Shown in pieces: positions 19,214 through 28,592 of a DNA stretch of 64,000 nt. This DNA is from Pycnococcus provasolii. Its lineage: Eukaryota; Chlorophyta; Pseudoscourfieldiophyceae; Pseudoscourfieldiales. A program made the translations under genes and the position numbers. The notes under the pieces are model-generated. The model was not told where the DNA came from and did not search any database. It saw only the letters and a list, made by a program, of their open reading frames with translations. The DNA is taken from the NCBI GenBank assembly GCA_049487715.1, contig CP150547.1, forward strand, positions 496,001-560,000, in the 5' to 3' direction. The stretch's first letter is position 1; every line of letters starts with the position of its first letter.

Positions 19214-20380
19214 TCACGTGGCCTTACGTCCTTGGTTGCGCACGCCTGCACCAACGCAAGATACAAACAGCGTTTTCGTGCCCACCTGCGGCCTCAGGCG
19301 AAATCGAACGCCGAGGACGTCGTCGAGGAGCCGCAGAGTGCGTGTTGCTGGCGCGGTGATGGGTCCTATCCTTGCTCTCGCAAGCTCCTGCGGTCCGAGC
19401 GCGGCGAGAGTCAGCAGCATCGGCTGGCATGCGTGGTCGACGACACCTCCGCGCGCCACCTGGTCGATGCAAGCGGATGCGGCTGCGCGACCAACCTCCT
19501 CCGGCAATGCGCCACCCGTTGCCAAGCCAGAGTCGCCACCCGCACTCATCGTCGTGGCATCGAGCTCGAAGACGACGCGCCCGCCAGCCGTCGTCTCGCA
19601 GCACAGCGCGATGCCAAATCCAGGCGTTCTGGTGTGAATCGCACCCTTCGTCGCGGTGTGATCCGTGAAGACGTAAACGTCGCTGAGAACGTTGAGAAAA
19701 ATGCCCTTGGCTGCCGTTGCACATCGTGTGGCAAGTCCCGGGCTAACGTCGACAGCCCACGCGATTCCCCGAACGCGCTTCACCTGCCCCTCGTCGGCGA
19801 GGTCCACGCTCCGTGGCAGCGTAGTCTTGACGACACCGCTGCAGGAGACGGTCACCTCGCCCCTCGCATGTGGCCACGGGCATCGCGTGGAAACTTCCAC
19901 GCGAACGTCTGGAGGGTCATCTCCACCCACGACAGGTGCGGTGAGTGCGTGCCTAACTAGCGGCAGCATTGCCATCCTGACGTGGTCCATGCTCACGTCA
20001 ACGCCTCCTCCGCACGTTGCGACGTTGCGCAGGCTCACGGACGTAGGTCGTTTGCAGAATGGCAGTAACAGGAGAAGCGGCTCAACGAAATATCCCGCGG
20101 CTCGCGATCCCTTCACGGCTGAGCAGTCGTGGTTCAGGTTCGCGCCACCGACGAGAACGCCGGGGACGTATTTGACTGCTGTTCCATCCTCTGAGATTTC
20201 CACAACAGAGCCGGCGGAGAGGCGTTCAATGAGCCGCAAGAAGGACACTTCGTGTGCGGCGAGGCCTGGCTCTGAGGTGGAGTCGGACGCGCGTATGCTG
20301 TTGATGATGATGGGTTTCCCTGATAAAGCGCTTAACAGGAGGCGTAGGCGGAACGACGACGCGCCGCGCATGGAAACCAT
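19214..20380 (-). CDS. RCL1: RNA 3'-terminal phosphate cyclase-like protein RCL1
   Basis: The protein is 388 aa, close to the family's usual length. RCL1 is a nucleolar factor in the SSU processome that acts with the GTPase BMS1 in early 18S pre-rRNA cleavage. The N-terminus (FRLRLLLSALSGKPIII), the CGGGVDVSMDHV region and TPGFGIALCCETT fit the RTC family. The C-terminal part has GGVVDHACQPMLLTLAAL where true cyclases have the catalytic-His motif GxHLADQ, which places it with the non-cyclase RCL1 branch. The start at 20380 is followed by a second Met at residue 4. The alpha/beta hydrolase gene lies upstream on the same strand, 254 bases away. Confidence 0.88.
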   Translation of the reverse strand: MVSMRGASSFRLRLLLSALSGKPIIINSIRASDSTSEPGLAAHEVSFLRLIERLSAGSVVEISEDGTAVKYVPGVLVGGANLNHDCSAVKGSRAAGYFVEPLLLLLPFCKRPTSVSLRNVATCGGGVDVSMDHVRMAMLPLVRHALTAPVVGGDDPPDVRVEVSTRCPWPHARGEVTVSCSGVVKTTLPRSVDLADEGQVKRVRGIAWAVDVSPGLATRCATAAKGIFLNVLSDVYVFTDHTATKGAIHTRTPGFGIALCCETTAGGRVVFELDATTMSAGGDSGLATGGALPEEVGRAAASACIDQVARGGVVDHACQPMLLTLAALGPQELARARIGPITAPATRTLRLLDDVLGVRFRLRPQVGTKTLFVSCVGAGVRNQGRKAT

Positions 20381-20634
20381 ACGGAGGCTCTATATATGTA
20401 GTGAGGTTCCGAAACGTGGCGGCCCTTGTGGGGAGGTGCGAATGGCGGCGGCGCCAGGGGGAAAATTCAAGTGGGGTTTCCGTGAAAAACATGATGTGCG
20501 CACTCGGGGTTTAATTAAGAGTGCGAAGCGGTTCATGAAGAGTGTCCGTAGGCACGTGTTAGTGTTGTCTGTCTTGCGTGCGCTTTTTTAACTTTACTTC
20601 GAAGTGTTTTTTTTTTGTAAATAAATAATTCTTT

Positions 20635-21180
20635 TTAGCCTTCTCCAACAAGCCACTTGCGTATCCGTTCGCTGTGATCCGCGCGAACCTCGTGCCCGAA
20701 CGTATCCGTCGTCTGCAAAGTGATGTTACCCAAACCGCGGAAACGACGCGTCCAGAAGTAGGGATTAATCGGATCCCGCGTTGACCAAATCAACAGTGTC
20801 GGTACGCTAACCTTCTGTGCCACCATGTGCTGCACGTCAGGGCTCACAAGCACCAACTTGCTCACCTTTTCAGGGTATCTGGCGGCGAATCGACAAGCCG
20901 CGCCCCCTCCCCAGCTGAACCCCGCGAGAATCACCTTCGAGCCGTCGTCAGGCATGATGTCGAGAAGCCAGTCTTCTCTAATTGTATCCGCGTTACTAGC
21001 AAGCAGTCCACACAATCCTGTCACAGTTTTCGCCACCGCAAACTCGAAGACGGACGGCGCTGTTTTCGCGTTGCTGTGCGGGAGCGGGAGCAGCACTCGA
21101 AGCGACTTAGACGCCAACGAGGACGCCACGGCGTGCCAGTCGGGCTCGCCCAAAGCGGCCATGCCTGGTAGCGCAATCAT
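20635..21180 (-). CDS. Alpha/beta-hydrolase-fold protein
   Basis: From ATG 21180 this is 181 aa; the frame runs further upstream without a proven start. The nucleophile elbow GFSWGGGA (GxSxG) lies near residue 97, the acid is in STRDPINP, and the catalytic His is in FGHEVR. The order and spacing fit a small serine hydrolase with no lid domain, like the dienelactone hydrolase or TEX30-like groups. The first strand and oxyanion region (MIALPGMAA) are at the very N-terminus, so a short upstream exon is possible. The substrate is unknown. Confidence 0.75.
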   Translation of the reverse strand: MIALPGMAALGEPDWHAVASSLASKSLRVLLPLPHSNAKTAPSVFEFAVAKTVTGLCGLLASNADTIREDWLLDIMPDDGSKVILAGFSWGGGAACRFAARYPEKVSKLVLVSPDVQHMVAQKVSVPTLLIWSTRDPINPYFWTRRFRGLGNITLQTTDTFGHEVRADHSERIRKWLVGEG

Positions 21181-21567
21181 GGTTTCCGAGGCTCCGGGGG
21201 TGCGCCGCCGCCGTACGAGCGCAGCGACACCGCGCCGAGCCGAGTCGACACAGTCGACGACACGTGGGTCATGCCTTGCCCAGGCTGCCAGGGGGGAACG
21301 AAACGGGAAATGGCACACGACTCCGACCAGCTCAAGCTCAACGGGGTCAGGGCAACGGGGAATTTTAAACCCCGAAATCCAACCCCGAACTCACCGCCAG
21401 GCTTACCGAACTCACCGACCAGACGAGTCCAATCCATCGGCTACCAACTATGTCTAAAGGTATCTGTGTGTATGCTGGATGTGGATCACGTTTGGAGGTT
21501 TTGTACGGATAATACAGTACACAACCTTATCATAGATAGATAGATAGAGAAGATACAGAACCTTGAT
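21181..21567. other. Intergenic region with AACCCCGAA motifs
   Basis: Two AACCCCGAA copies at about 21370-21390 lie some 190-210 bases upstream of the hydrolase start codon. A TAGA microsatellite is at about 21533-21550, beside the 3' end of the SAICAR synthetase gene. I see no gene. Confidence 0.5.
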
Positions 21568-22740
21568 TTACAGCACGCCGTTGTACTTAAGTGCGCCAAG
21601 TACCGCACCGACCATCTCGCGCTCGTCGTCACGCGCCGGCGGGGGAACGGCGTCGCCGCGAATCAAACTGCTCAACACCGCGTAGCGCCAACCGAGCTCC
21701 TCGCCAAGTTCCGGCGGAGGTGTGGGCTTTTCCACGGAGGCGTCGTACATGTCGCACTGCCCAGCGAACCACAGCCGATAAAACTCCTTGTCAATATTCT
21801 CCGGCTCCAATCCCTGCTCCTTGACGCGCGACTCGTACGTGTTTGCGACCCAGTAACGGCTGCTATCCGGCGTGTGCACCTCATCCGCGAAGGCAATTTC
21901 ACCAGTCTGCGGATCGACGCCGAGCTCGTACTTGGTGTCAACGAGTACCAATCCTCGCTTCGACGCCTCCTCCTGCCCAAATGCAAACATGCGCAGCGCA
22001 AGCTCCTCCGCCTGTTTCGCCTGCTCCGCCGTCAGCAGACCGCGACTCACCGCATCATCCATGGAAATGGGCTCGTCTTTCTCACCCTTCGTCGTTGGCG
22101 TGACGACAGGGCCCATGGGAATCGCGTCGTTCTTACGCAAGCCCGGCGGAAAGCTGTGGCCGCAGTAGACGAGTGGATCCGTGGTTGCGCTGTCGCCGTG
22201 AAAGTGCCGCTTGTAGTGCGTCCACACGGACGTCTCGGTGCTTCCCGTCACGTACGCGCGCACGACCATCTCGATGGGCAGCATCTCGCACCGCCGCATA
22301 ATGGTCACGTTCGGGTGCACAGCGATCGAGCCGTCTTCGCCGCACATGGCGGCGTTGGGTATGCCGTGCCTGTCGAGTGCCTCGGTGAGCCACCAGCAGG
22401 AGCACAAATTCAGGCTCCTTCCCTTGAGTGGCACGTGTCCTAGTAGTTGGTCGAACGCGCTCTGCCTGTCCGTGGTTGCAAGCACGAGCGTTCGCCTTCC
22501 GTCGTCAGCATTTGTGATTTCGTATGTGTCTCGCACCTTGCCGCGATAAGCCTTCACGGTCACCGCTCCGTTTGAAGCATCCGCCGCCTCACTGAGTGCC
22601 TGCCCAAGAGCGTCTGTCTCCCTCACGAACGCACCGCACGAAGTTGCGTCGTTGATGGCTGCACGTAGTGACGGAAACTCGTCACCCGCAGACTCGACGA
22701 ACTGTGATGGCGCAAACACTGAGCCTTCTGACCCTTTCAT
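21568..22740 (-). CDS. ADE1: Phosphoribosylaminoimidazole-succinocarboxamide (SAICAR) synthetase
   Basis: From ATG 22740 the enzyme is 390 aa. It joins CAIR and aspartate with ATP in de novo purine synthesis. The motifs run in order: GKVRDTYEI (nucleotide loop), ATTDRQSAFD, EMVVRAYVTGS, LVDTKYELGVD and DEVHTPDSSRYW. The length and an internal insert (around WTHYKRHFHG) fit the eukaryotic/ADE1-like and plant forms better than the ~240-residue bacterial PurC. In plants the enzyme is plastid-targeted. Here an ATG at 22883, in another frame, opens a Ser/Arg-rich transit-like peptide, while the SAICAR frame itself is open back to about 22833 without an ATG. The true N-terminus is therefore unsettled. 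Confidence 0.92.
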   Translation of the reverse strand: MKGSEGSVFAPSQFVESAGDEFPSLRAAINDATSCGAFVRETDALGQALSEAADASNGAVTVKAYRGKVRDTYEITNADDGRRTLVLATTDRQSAFDQLLGHVPLKGRSLNLCSCWWLTEALDRHGIPNAAMCGEDGSIAVHPNVTIMRRCEMLPIEMVVRAYVTGSTETSVWTHYKRHFHGDSATTDPLVYCGHSFPPGLRKNDAIPMGPVVTPTTKGEKDEPISMDDAVSRGLLTAEQAKQAEELALRMFAFGQEEASKRGLVLVDTKYELGVDPQTGEIAFADEVHTPDSSRYWVANTYESRVKEQGLEPENIDKEFYRLWFAGQCDMYDASVEKPTPPPELGEELGWRYAVLSSLIRGDAVPPPARDDEREMVGAVLGALKYNGVL

Positions 22741-22973
22741 GGATCCCGTTGAAGCCGATGCCACAAAAACACGACGCCCTAAGCCGAGAAGACGACCCGG
22801 AGAAGACGCGAAGATGAACGAGATACACGGCAAGCACGTGCACCACGAGGTGACAGCGACGACGACGACAAGGAGGCGGGCATGATTCGCGGGCGGGGGA
22901 ACAAGTTCGGAACGGGGAAAAATAAAATGGCGGCTGATGAGGCGGCGGGAACGGAAAAGGGAAAACTGAACAC

Positions 22974-23112
22974 CGTAACCGTAACCCTAACCCTAACCGT
23001 GCCTACCACTATGGTAAGGACTATGAAATTCGGAACACCTTACGGGTACCCAAACCCTAACCGTAACCCTAACCCATGCTAACCCTAGTTCTCTCTCCTA
23101 AACCCTAACCCG
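22974..23112 (+). repeat. Cluster of CCCTAA and CCGTAA units in a divergent promoter
   Basis: Several telomere-type stretches (22974-23000, 23052-23075, 23080-23086, 23101-23112) with CCCTAA and variant CCGTAA units fill the space between the divergent SAICAR synthetase and YchJ-like genes. The last lies about 75 bases before the YchJ-like ATG. No gene is seen in 22741-23184. Confidence 0.85.
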
Positions 23113-23184
23113 AGTTGGTGTTTGTCGTGTCACACATATGGGATAGGATAAGATTTTTTTTCACTTTTTTGCCTTTCGCTTATC

Positions 23185-24162
23185 ATGGCCGTGGGAGGAG
23201 TGGGCGCTTCGTCACAGGCGTCTTCCCTTCGTCATCACAGGGTCCCTGTGTCTCCGCGTCCCACACGTGTCTCTGTGGCCAACGCCAACAAAGGCAGAAT
23301 ACCCACCACCACGACGGCGGTCAAAAACAAAAAACAAAATGACCTCTTTGAACTGTCGCGAGAAGAGAAAACAGCGCTGCTCGAAATAAGAGAATCGCTC
23401 GAAGATGCGCCGTGCCCGTGTCGAGGAACACCGCCACCTGCAGGGGGTCTCATGGGTGCGCTAGGAGGAGGACAAAAGCTTCCAAGCTATGGAGAGTGCT
23501 GCAAACCATTCCACGACAGCGGGCCGACGCCAGAAGCGACGGCGGAACAGACGATGAGAGCGCGATTCTCTGCATACGTCATGCACGCATACGACTTTAT
23601 CGTCGACACGACGCACCCAGATAATATTTCATATCGGGGGTCCACAGCAGACGTGCCTGAAAAGAAGAAAAAGAAGAAGAAAGCCGCGGTGCCGGCGGCG
23701 AAAGGAGGGTTCGGTGCCGGCGGCGGCGCAAGCAAGCCAGTAAACGAGGTGGCCGACGACGCGTCCAAGAAGCGAACGAGAGTCGAAGCGAGACTTTTCC
23801 AAGATGTCGTCGCAACTGCGACTGGCGTTGTTTACACCAGCTTGGACGTCGCTGAAGCGAACGAAGACGCGCCGAGCGTTGCTCGCGAGGGACGCGACGA
23901 GCTCGCTGCGACGGTGGAGTTCAAGATTACGTATCGCGCACGGATGTCGGGACCGCTGCAGTCGAAGAAAAAGGGTGCAAAAGGTGAGCTGGGTGGTCAG
24001 GCGACGCGCAGCGAGCTCGCTGAAGCTTGGCCGAAACGACCTCTTTCGACAGAGAAGGGCAAAGGTTTGCTCGACCAGACGATGAGAGAACGCAGCCGTT
24101 TTGTTCGTGAAAGCGCCTCAGACCCTTGGCTCTACTTGGATGTGCTGGAGGAGGTGGAGTGA
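23185..24162 (+). CDS. YchJ/UPF0225-like SEC-C and NTF2-like protein, possibly plastid-targeted
   Basis: The protein is 325 aa. The first ~50 residues are Ser/Val/Arg/Thr-rich with few acids, as in a transit peptide. The YchJ core follows: PCPCRG, YGECCKPFHD, PEATAEQTMRARFSAYVMHAYDFIVDTTHP. The paired CxC and CC residues are the zinc-binding SEC-C type. The second half has the NTF2-like strand set, with EFKITYRARM and the closing ERSRFVRE...PWLYLD. It is longer than bacterial YchJ (~150 aa) because of a Lys/Ala/Gly-rich insert near residues 155-190 and loops further on. Function of the family is not established. Confidence 0.82.
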   Translation: MAVGGVGASSQASSLRHHRVPVSPRPTRVSVANANKGRIPTTTTAVKNKKQNDLFELSREEKTALLEIRESLEDAPCPCRGTPPPAGGLMGALGGGQKLPSYGECCKPFHDSGPTPEATAEQTMRARFSAYVMHAYDFIVDTTHPDNISYRGSTADVPEKKKKKKKAAVPAAKGGFGAGGGASKPVNEVADDASKKRTRVEARLFQDVVATATGVVYTSLDVAEANEDAPSVAREGRDELAATVEFKITYRARMSGPLQSKKKGAKGELGGQATRSELAEAWPKRPLSTEKGKGLLDQTMRERSRFVRESASDPWLYLDVLEEVE

Positions 24163-24216
24163 GCGAGTTATTGTGTAAAGGACTATTTACACCTCTTTTT
24201 AAACACTTTGGCGCAT

Positions 24217-24961
24217 TTACTCGCCATCCTCCTCGTCGTGGATGTTGAAGTACCTAAGCTCGTACACGCTTCGGTCCTTGTTGCTCGCCACAACACGCAG
24301 CCAGTCACGCACGTTGTGCTTTTTCAAGTACTTCTTCGTGAGGTACTTGAGGTAGCGTTTGGACATGGGCTGTTCGCTGGTGACGGTGATGCGGCTTGCG
24401 CTCTTCGCCTCTTTCGCCACCGACACAACATCCCCGAGCACGCCAGCCTTGCCATCCACCTTGATGCGCTCCTTCAGGAACGACTCGAAGGTCGCCATGT
24501 CCATGATCTTGTCCTCCACCGGCTTGCTGCAGTCGATGGTGAAGGTGAGCGCCTTCTTCGCCTTCTTTTGGCCTGTTTTACGTTTGTTATTTTGTTTTGT
24601 TGGGAAAGTTGATGTTGTGAGTTGGAGAGTTATTGTGGATCCACCTTTGCGCAGATGACGATGCCGTAACCACCACCACCCACCCATCACCACCACCTGT
24701 TAGCATCAGCGCGTCATCCCATCGCCGCAGAGCACCACCTCGCTGTATCCACTATGAATCTGGTACCCATCCCCAACACTACCTCATCACCTAACCATCA
24801 CCTAACCACCGGTTAGGTTAACCTAACGACGCGCCAAAAAACGACGAGAAAACGACGAGAAAGACAACAAGCCAACCGCAAACTCAACCAACCAACCCAA
24901 TCATCACCAAGAGCACCACCAAATAAGAGCCAAGGGACATACCTGCTGCTTTCGGCGCCAT
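24217..24961 (-). CDS. RPL22: 60S ribosomal protein eL22, two exons
   Basis: I model exon 1 as only 19 nt (24961-24943, MAPKAA and one base), an intron of 370 nt (24942-24573, GTATGT...ACAG) and exon 2 as 24572-24217. The spliced protein is 124 aa, beginning [20 protein letters not shown]. It carries the family signatures [40 protein letters not shown] and [10 protein letters not shown], then an acidic tail (HDEEDGE). eL22 binds 28S rRNA on the large subunit. Reading through the intron instead would give an implausible Trp/His-rich N-terminus. It is divergent from eS4, with 308 bases between their start codons. The long 5' intron is typical of ribosomal protein genes and may host a snoRNA. 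Confidence 0.95.
24699..24795 (-). ncRNA. Candidate intronic C/D-box snoRNA
   Basis: Inside the eL22 intron, on the coding strand, a C box GTGATGA (24790-24784) and a D box CTGA (24709-24706) are about 75 bases apart. They are closed by a perfect 5-bp terminal stem, GTTAG (24795-24791) with CTAAC (24703-24699). Size, boxes and stem fit a C/D snoRNA. I see no clear internal C'/D' pair, and I could not test complementarity to rRNA. Confidence 0.35.
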
Positions 24962-25269
24962 GGCTCAAGCTGTGTAAGTTATGAACAAAACACTAAAAGG
25001 AGGAGCCGCCGGAGTGGAGGAGCTAATAAGGACGAACCGGGGGGGATACCGGTTTCTCAAAAGTCCCCCCCGACGTTAAGGTTATTAGGAAAACAGTTAT
25101 GGAAGGGGGATTGAAGAGGGATCCCCATTCAATTGGCCGAGGGACCAAACCGTCCCCTAGAACCTCGCCGCCGCCGTCCTCCTCCTCTCGCTGTTCCCCC
25201 CTCGCTGTCAGCTCATTTCCGCTCATTTTTAGCTGGTGAAGTCGCTCCACAGGTCACCTTTACCACACC
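24962..25269. promoter_or_regulatory. Shared divergent promoter of eL22 and eS4
   Basis: The 308 bases between the two start codons must contain both promoters. No TATA box is obvious. The eS4 start context is CACCATGG. Co-regulation of the pair is inferred from the layout. Confidence 0.5.
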
Positions 25270-26049
25270 ATGGTGCGTGGTCCGAAGAAACACCTGAAGC
25301 GCTTGAACGCCCCGAAGCGATGGATGCTTGACAAACTTGGAGGGATCTATGCGCCCAAGCCAAGCCCTGGACCGCACAAGTCGCGTGAGTGCCTGCCCCT
25401 CATATTGGTCCTGCGCAACCGCCTCAAGTACGCGCTTACCGGAAAGGAGGTGATGTCCATCCTCATGCAGAGGCTGATTAAGGTGGACGGAAAGGTGCGC
25501 ACGGACAAGACGTACCCCGTCGGTTTCATGGACACCATCTCCATCGACAAGACGGACGAGCACTTCCGCATCCTGTACGACGTCAAGGGACGTTTCACCG
25601 TGCACCGCATCTCCAAGGAGGAGGCGTCGTACAAGCTGTGCCGTGTTAAGACGCTCAGCCTCGGAGAGAAGGGCGTGCCGACGGTGACGCTGCACGACGG
25701 ACGCACCGTGCGCTACCCGGATCCCCTCGTGAAGGTGAACGACTCCGTCATGCTCGACTTGGAGTCGGGGAAGATCAAGGACTTTGCAAAGTTCGACAAC
25801 GGAAACCTCGCCATGATTGCCGGAGGTAAGAACCGCGGGCGCATCGGTAAGATCATGAGCCGTGAGAAGCACCGCGGTGCTTTCGACATCATGCACATCA
25901 TGGATGCCGCCGGCAACGAGTTTGCCACACGCGCAGACAACGTCTTCGTCATCGGACAGGGCGCCAAGCCGCTCGTGTCCCTGCCCAAGGGCAAGGGCGT
26001 GCGCCTCACGATTGTGCAGGAGCAGCAGAAGCGCATCGCGTCGGCGTAA
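25270..26049 (+). CDS. RPS4: 40S ribosomal protein eS4
   Basis: The protein is 259 aa, close to the usual ~263. It starts [20 protein letters not shown], the strongly conserved eS4 N-terminus, followed by the S4 domain ([25 protein letters not shown]), the central domain and the KOW motif region ([15 protein letters not shown]). It ends in the family's Lys/Arg-rich tail. No intron is needed, unlike its divergent partner eL22. 26050-26337 downstream shows no gene. Confidence 0.96.
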   Translation: MVRGPKKHLKRLNAPKRWMLDKLGGIYAPKPSPGPHKSRECLPLILVLRNRLKYALTGKEVMSILMQRLIKVDGKVRTDKTYPVGFMDTISIDKTDEHFRILYDVKGRFTVHRISKEEASYKLCRVKTLSLGEKGVPTVTLHDGRTVRYPDPLVKVNDSVMLDLESGKIKDFAKFDNGNLAMIAGGKNRGRIGKIMSREKHRGAFDIMHIMDAAGNEFATRADNVFVIGQGAKPLVSLPKGKGVRLTIVQEQQKRIASA

Positions 26050-26337
26050 AGGCGATGCTGCGGTTCTTCTGTGTACGGGTGGAATGCTAGTAACATTTCA
26101 TCTTTTTTCTCAAATCCTAAAACGACAACATCATATGACGTCGCGGGTCGCACGCAACGCGCGCACGCGGCGTTCTGTTTCGCTCGCACAACTACGCGGC
26201 TAAACGAGGCGCGTCTTCTGAATTCTGATCAAGGCAAATAACGCGTAATGCGCGTTATGCACGCGCGCCTTATTCACTTCAACCCGACCCCACCTGGGTC
26301 CCATTTTACGTCGGTCTCATTTTTTTCACTTCCCTTC

Positions 26338-26872
26338 ATGTTAAGATTGGCAGCGCCTAAGACGACGACAGCAGCACCTGGACTGTCACGACGATGCTGC
26401 CGACATAGGGCACAGCCGCCAAGTACAAGTGGTGGTGTCGTCGTCGTCCCTCTTGACGTGGTGGTGTATCCCTTCGCTCCCCCCAGTTGTGTACGGACCG
26501 TCGGCGTCGTCACTGATGTCGACGGCGACGATGTCACCATTTCGCAACTTGAGCGCGAATTGCCTGACGACGGCGGTTCGGACGCGGACGCCTGCTGGCT
26601 CATATCAGAGACGGAAGAGGAGGTGGTGTGCCACGCCGACGAGGTACTTGTTATCGCAAGTGACTACGGGCAGCGCTGCGACATGGATAGGTAAGGCTCC
26701 GTACATACATAGGCACTCGGGTACAACAACAAAATACGAAAACGATAGCTCACTTACGCACACGTGCCTACTCAGAATCCGGAACCCGCACGGCGAGCAC
26801 GCGGAGGAGTTCTGGACGCTGCTGGAGCCTCTCGACGACGGCGTGCTCGTTGTGGAGAGGGACACGCCATGA
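26338..26872 (+). CDS. Small hypothetical protein, two exons, possible organelle presequence
   Basis: Exon 1 is 26338-26690, the intron is 26691-26775 (85 nt, GTAAGG...CTCAG) and exon 2 is 26776-26872. Splicing completes an Arg codon and yields about 149 aa. The region after the junction (RNPHGEHAEEFWTLLEPLDDG) reads as a conserved-looking motif. ATG 26338 gives an Arg/Thr/Ala/Ser-rich presequence typical of plastid or mitochondrial import; an in-frame ATG at 26248 would add 30 residues. The middle is Val/Asp-rich and beta-strand-like (VGVVTDVDGDDVTI). I do not recognise the family. It may be a small plastid protein, given the presequence. Confidence 0.7.
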
Positions 26873-27076
26873 CAAAGCAGGCCGAGCAGGCCGGGGATTT
26901 TGCGATTTTCCTTCCCGGGTCCAATTTCGGCTGTTCTGTTGGTTTTTGTTAGTTCCTCTTCGTTGTAGTGGTAGGGTTCACTCACTCACGTTCTGCACCT
27001 GCACCTGCTCACCTGCTTCGCTGGCACAAACAATTCTGCCTTGTCGAATATTCCGTGTCGCTTCAGAATTGCCGCC

Positions 27077-28422
27077 ATGCTCGTTCCTTCTTCTTTGTTT
27101 GTGGCGATTGTGCTATGTTGTGGCTGGATGGATGTACGCGCCTCACCCATCACGACTGCCTCTAACACGATTTCACGTCGTGCTGATAACTACGTGCGTG
27201 TGCCGCTCTACCGCCGCGAACCGTCCATGCCAAGGCTCGCACAAGCAGTGCGCTCCGAAGAGGAAGACAACGACAACACCGTGATGAAGACGATTCGACG
27301 CCGTCCGAAGGATTTGCCGCTGAAAGACTTTACAGATGTGCGTCCAAATCCAATCAATCATATGTATCATCGTAGTCTAAACAACAACTAATCGAATCTA
27401 ACACACCACTGTATATAAAATAGGCTCAGTACTATGGTCCATTCAGCATCGGTTCGCCGCCGCAGACGTTTCAAGTCATCTTCGATACGGGCAGCAGCAA
27501 CATCTGGATTCCCGGCGATGCTTGTCGGTCGGTCGCTTGCCTCATCCATCATAAATTCACGCCGTCATCATCGTCGTCGTTTGTGCAGGATGGCACGCCC
27601 TTCGAGATTCAGTACGGCAGTGGAGCACTGGAAGGTGTTCTTGGAGTGGATACCGTCGCGTTCGGTCACCACACCGCGCCCGTTCACAACTTCACCTTCG
27701 CGATGTCGACCGTCGAGCGCGGCTTATCTTGGATCGTCGCTCGCTTCGACGGCATCGTGGGACTCGGCTTCGACGAAATTTCCGTCGACAAGCTGCCAAC
27801 GCTCTTTGGCGCACTTGCCGCTGAAAAATCGCTGCCCGAACCTGTCATCAGCTTCTTCTTCGGATACGAAAAGACAGCAAAGGCAAGCCAGATGATCTTG
27901 GGTGGCGTCGACAAGGATCTCGTTGAGCCAGGACATGACTTCCACTGGATTGACATTACTGTTCCGGGCTACTGGCAGATTGACGTGCACGGCATCGACA
28001 TTGGTGACTTCGATGCATGCAAGTCGAAGAAGTGTCCCGCTATCGTCGACACGGGTACGAGCCTCGTCGTCGGTCCGCCGGAGGAGGTTCGTGAGATCAA
28101 TCGCGCCATCGGCGCGACTTTGAATTCGGGTGGCGCTGCGTCTTTCCCGAGCTGCGAAGGTCTCGATGACCTGCCGACACTCGACGTGACGATCAGCGGG
28201 CGCACGTTCCCGCTAACACCTAAGGAGTACGTTTTGAAGGTGACAGCGCTCGGACAGACGCAGTGTCTAAGCGGCTTTGCCGGTCTTGAGACTCCACAAG
28301 GACTCTGGATTCTTGGCGACGTATTCATGCGCCGTTACTACACGGCGTTCGACTACGGCAACAAGCAAGTGGGTTTCGCGCGAGGTCGCGCGAATCCGCC
28401 GCCAGCAGCTGAGGCGACGTGA
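27077..28422 (+). CDS. Cathepsin D-like aspartic protease, two exons
   Basis: Exon 1 is 27077-27337 and exon 2 is 27424-28422, around an 86-nt intron (GTGCGT...ATAG). The product is 419 aa. A signal peptide (MLVPSSLFVAIVLCC) starts at GCCGCCATG, followed by an Arg-rich propeptide of about 75 residues. The junction joins LKDFTD to AQYYGPFSIGSPPQTF, exactly as in cathepsin D and phytepsins. The two catalytic motifs are FDTGSSNIW and VDTGTS, and the flap Tyr is in IQYGSGALEG. ILGDVFMRRYYTAFD marks the C-terminal lobe. No plant-specific saposin insert is present. The enzyme probably works in an acidic vacuole or lysosome. It converges with the SepF gene. Confidence 0.93.
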
Positions 28423-28592
28423 GAAGATCTTTTTTGTTTGTTTTTTGGCGTGCGTGCGCTTTGAAACGCGTGCAAACGAGGGTAACCGTCGTGGCGAAGG
28501 GAGATCCATGACAACGGTGCGTGCGTGTGTGTGTGTGTGTGCATGCTTGTGCGAGCGTGTAAAAGGTTGCAACCACACTGTTTTACCACGTC

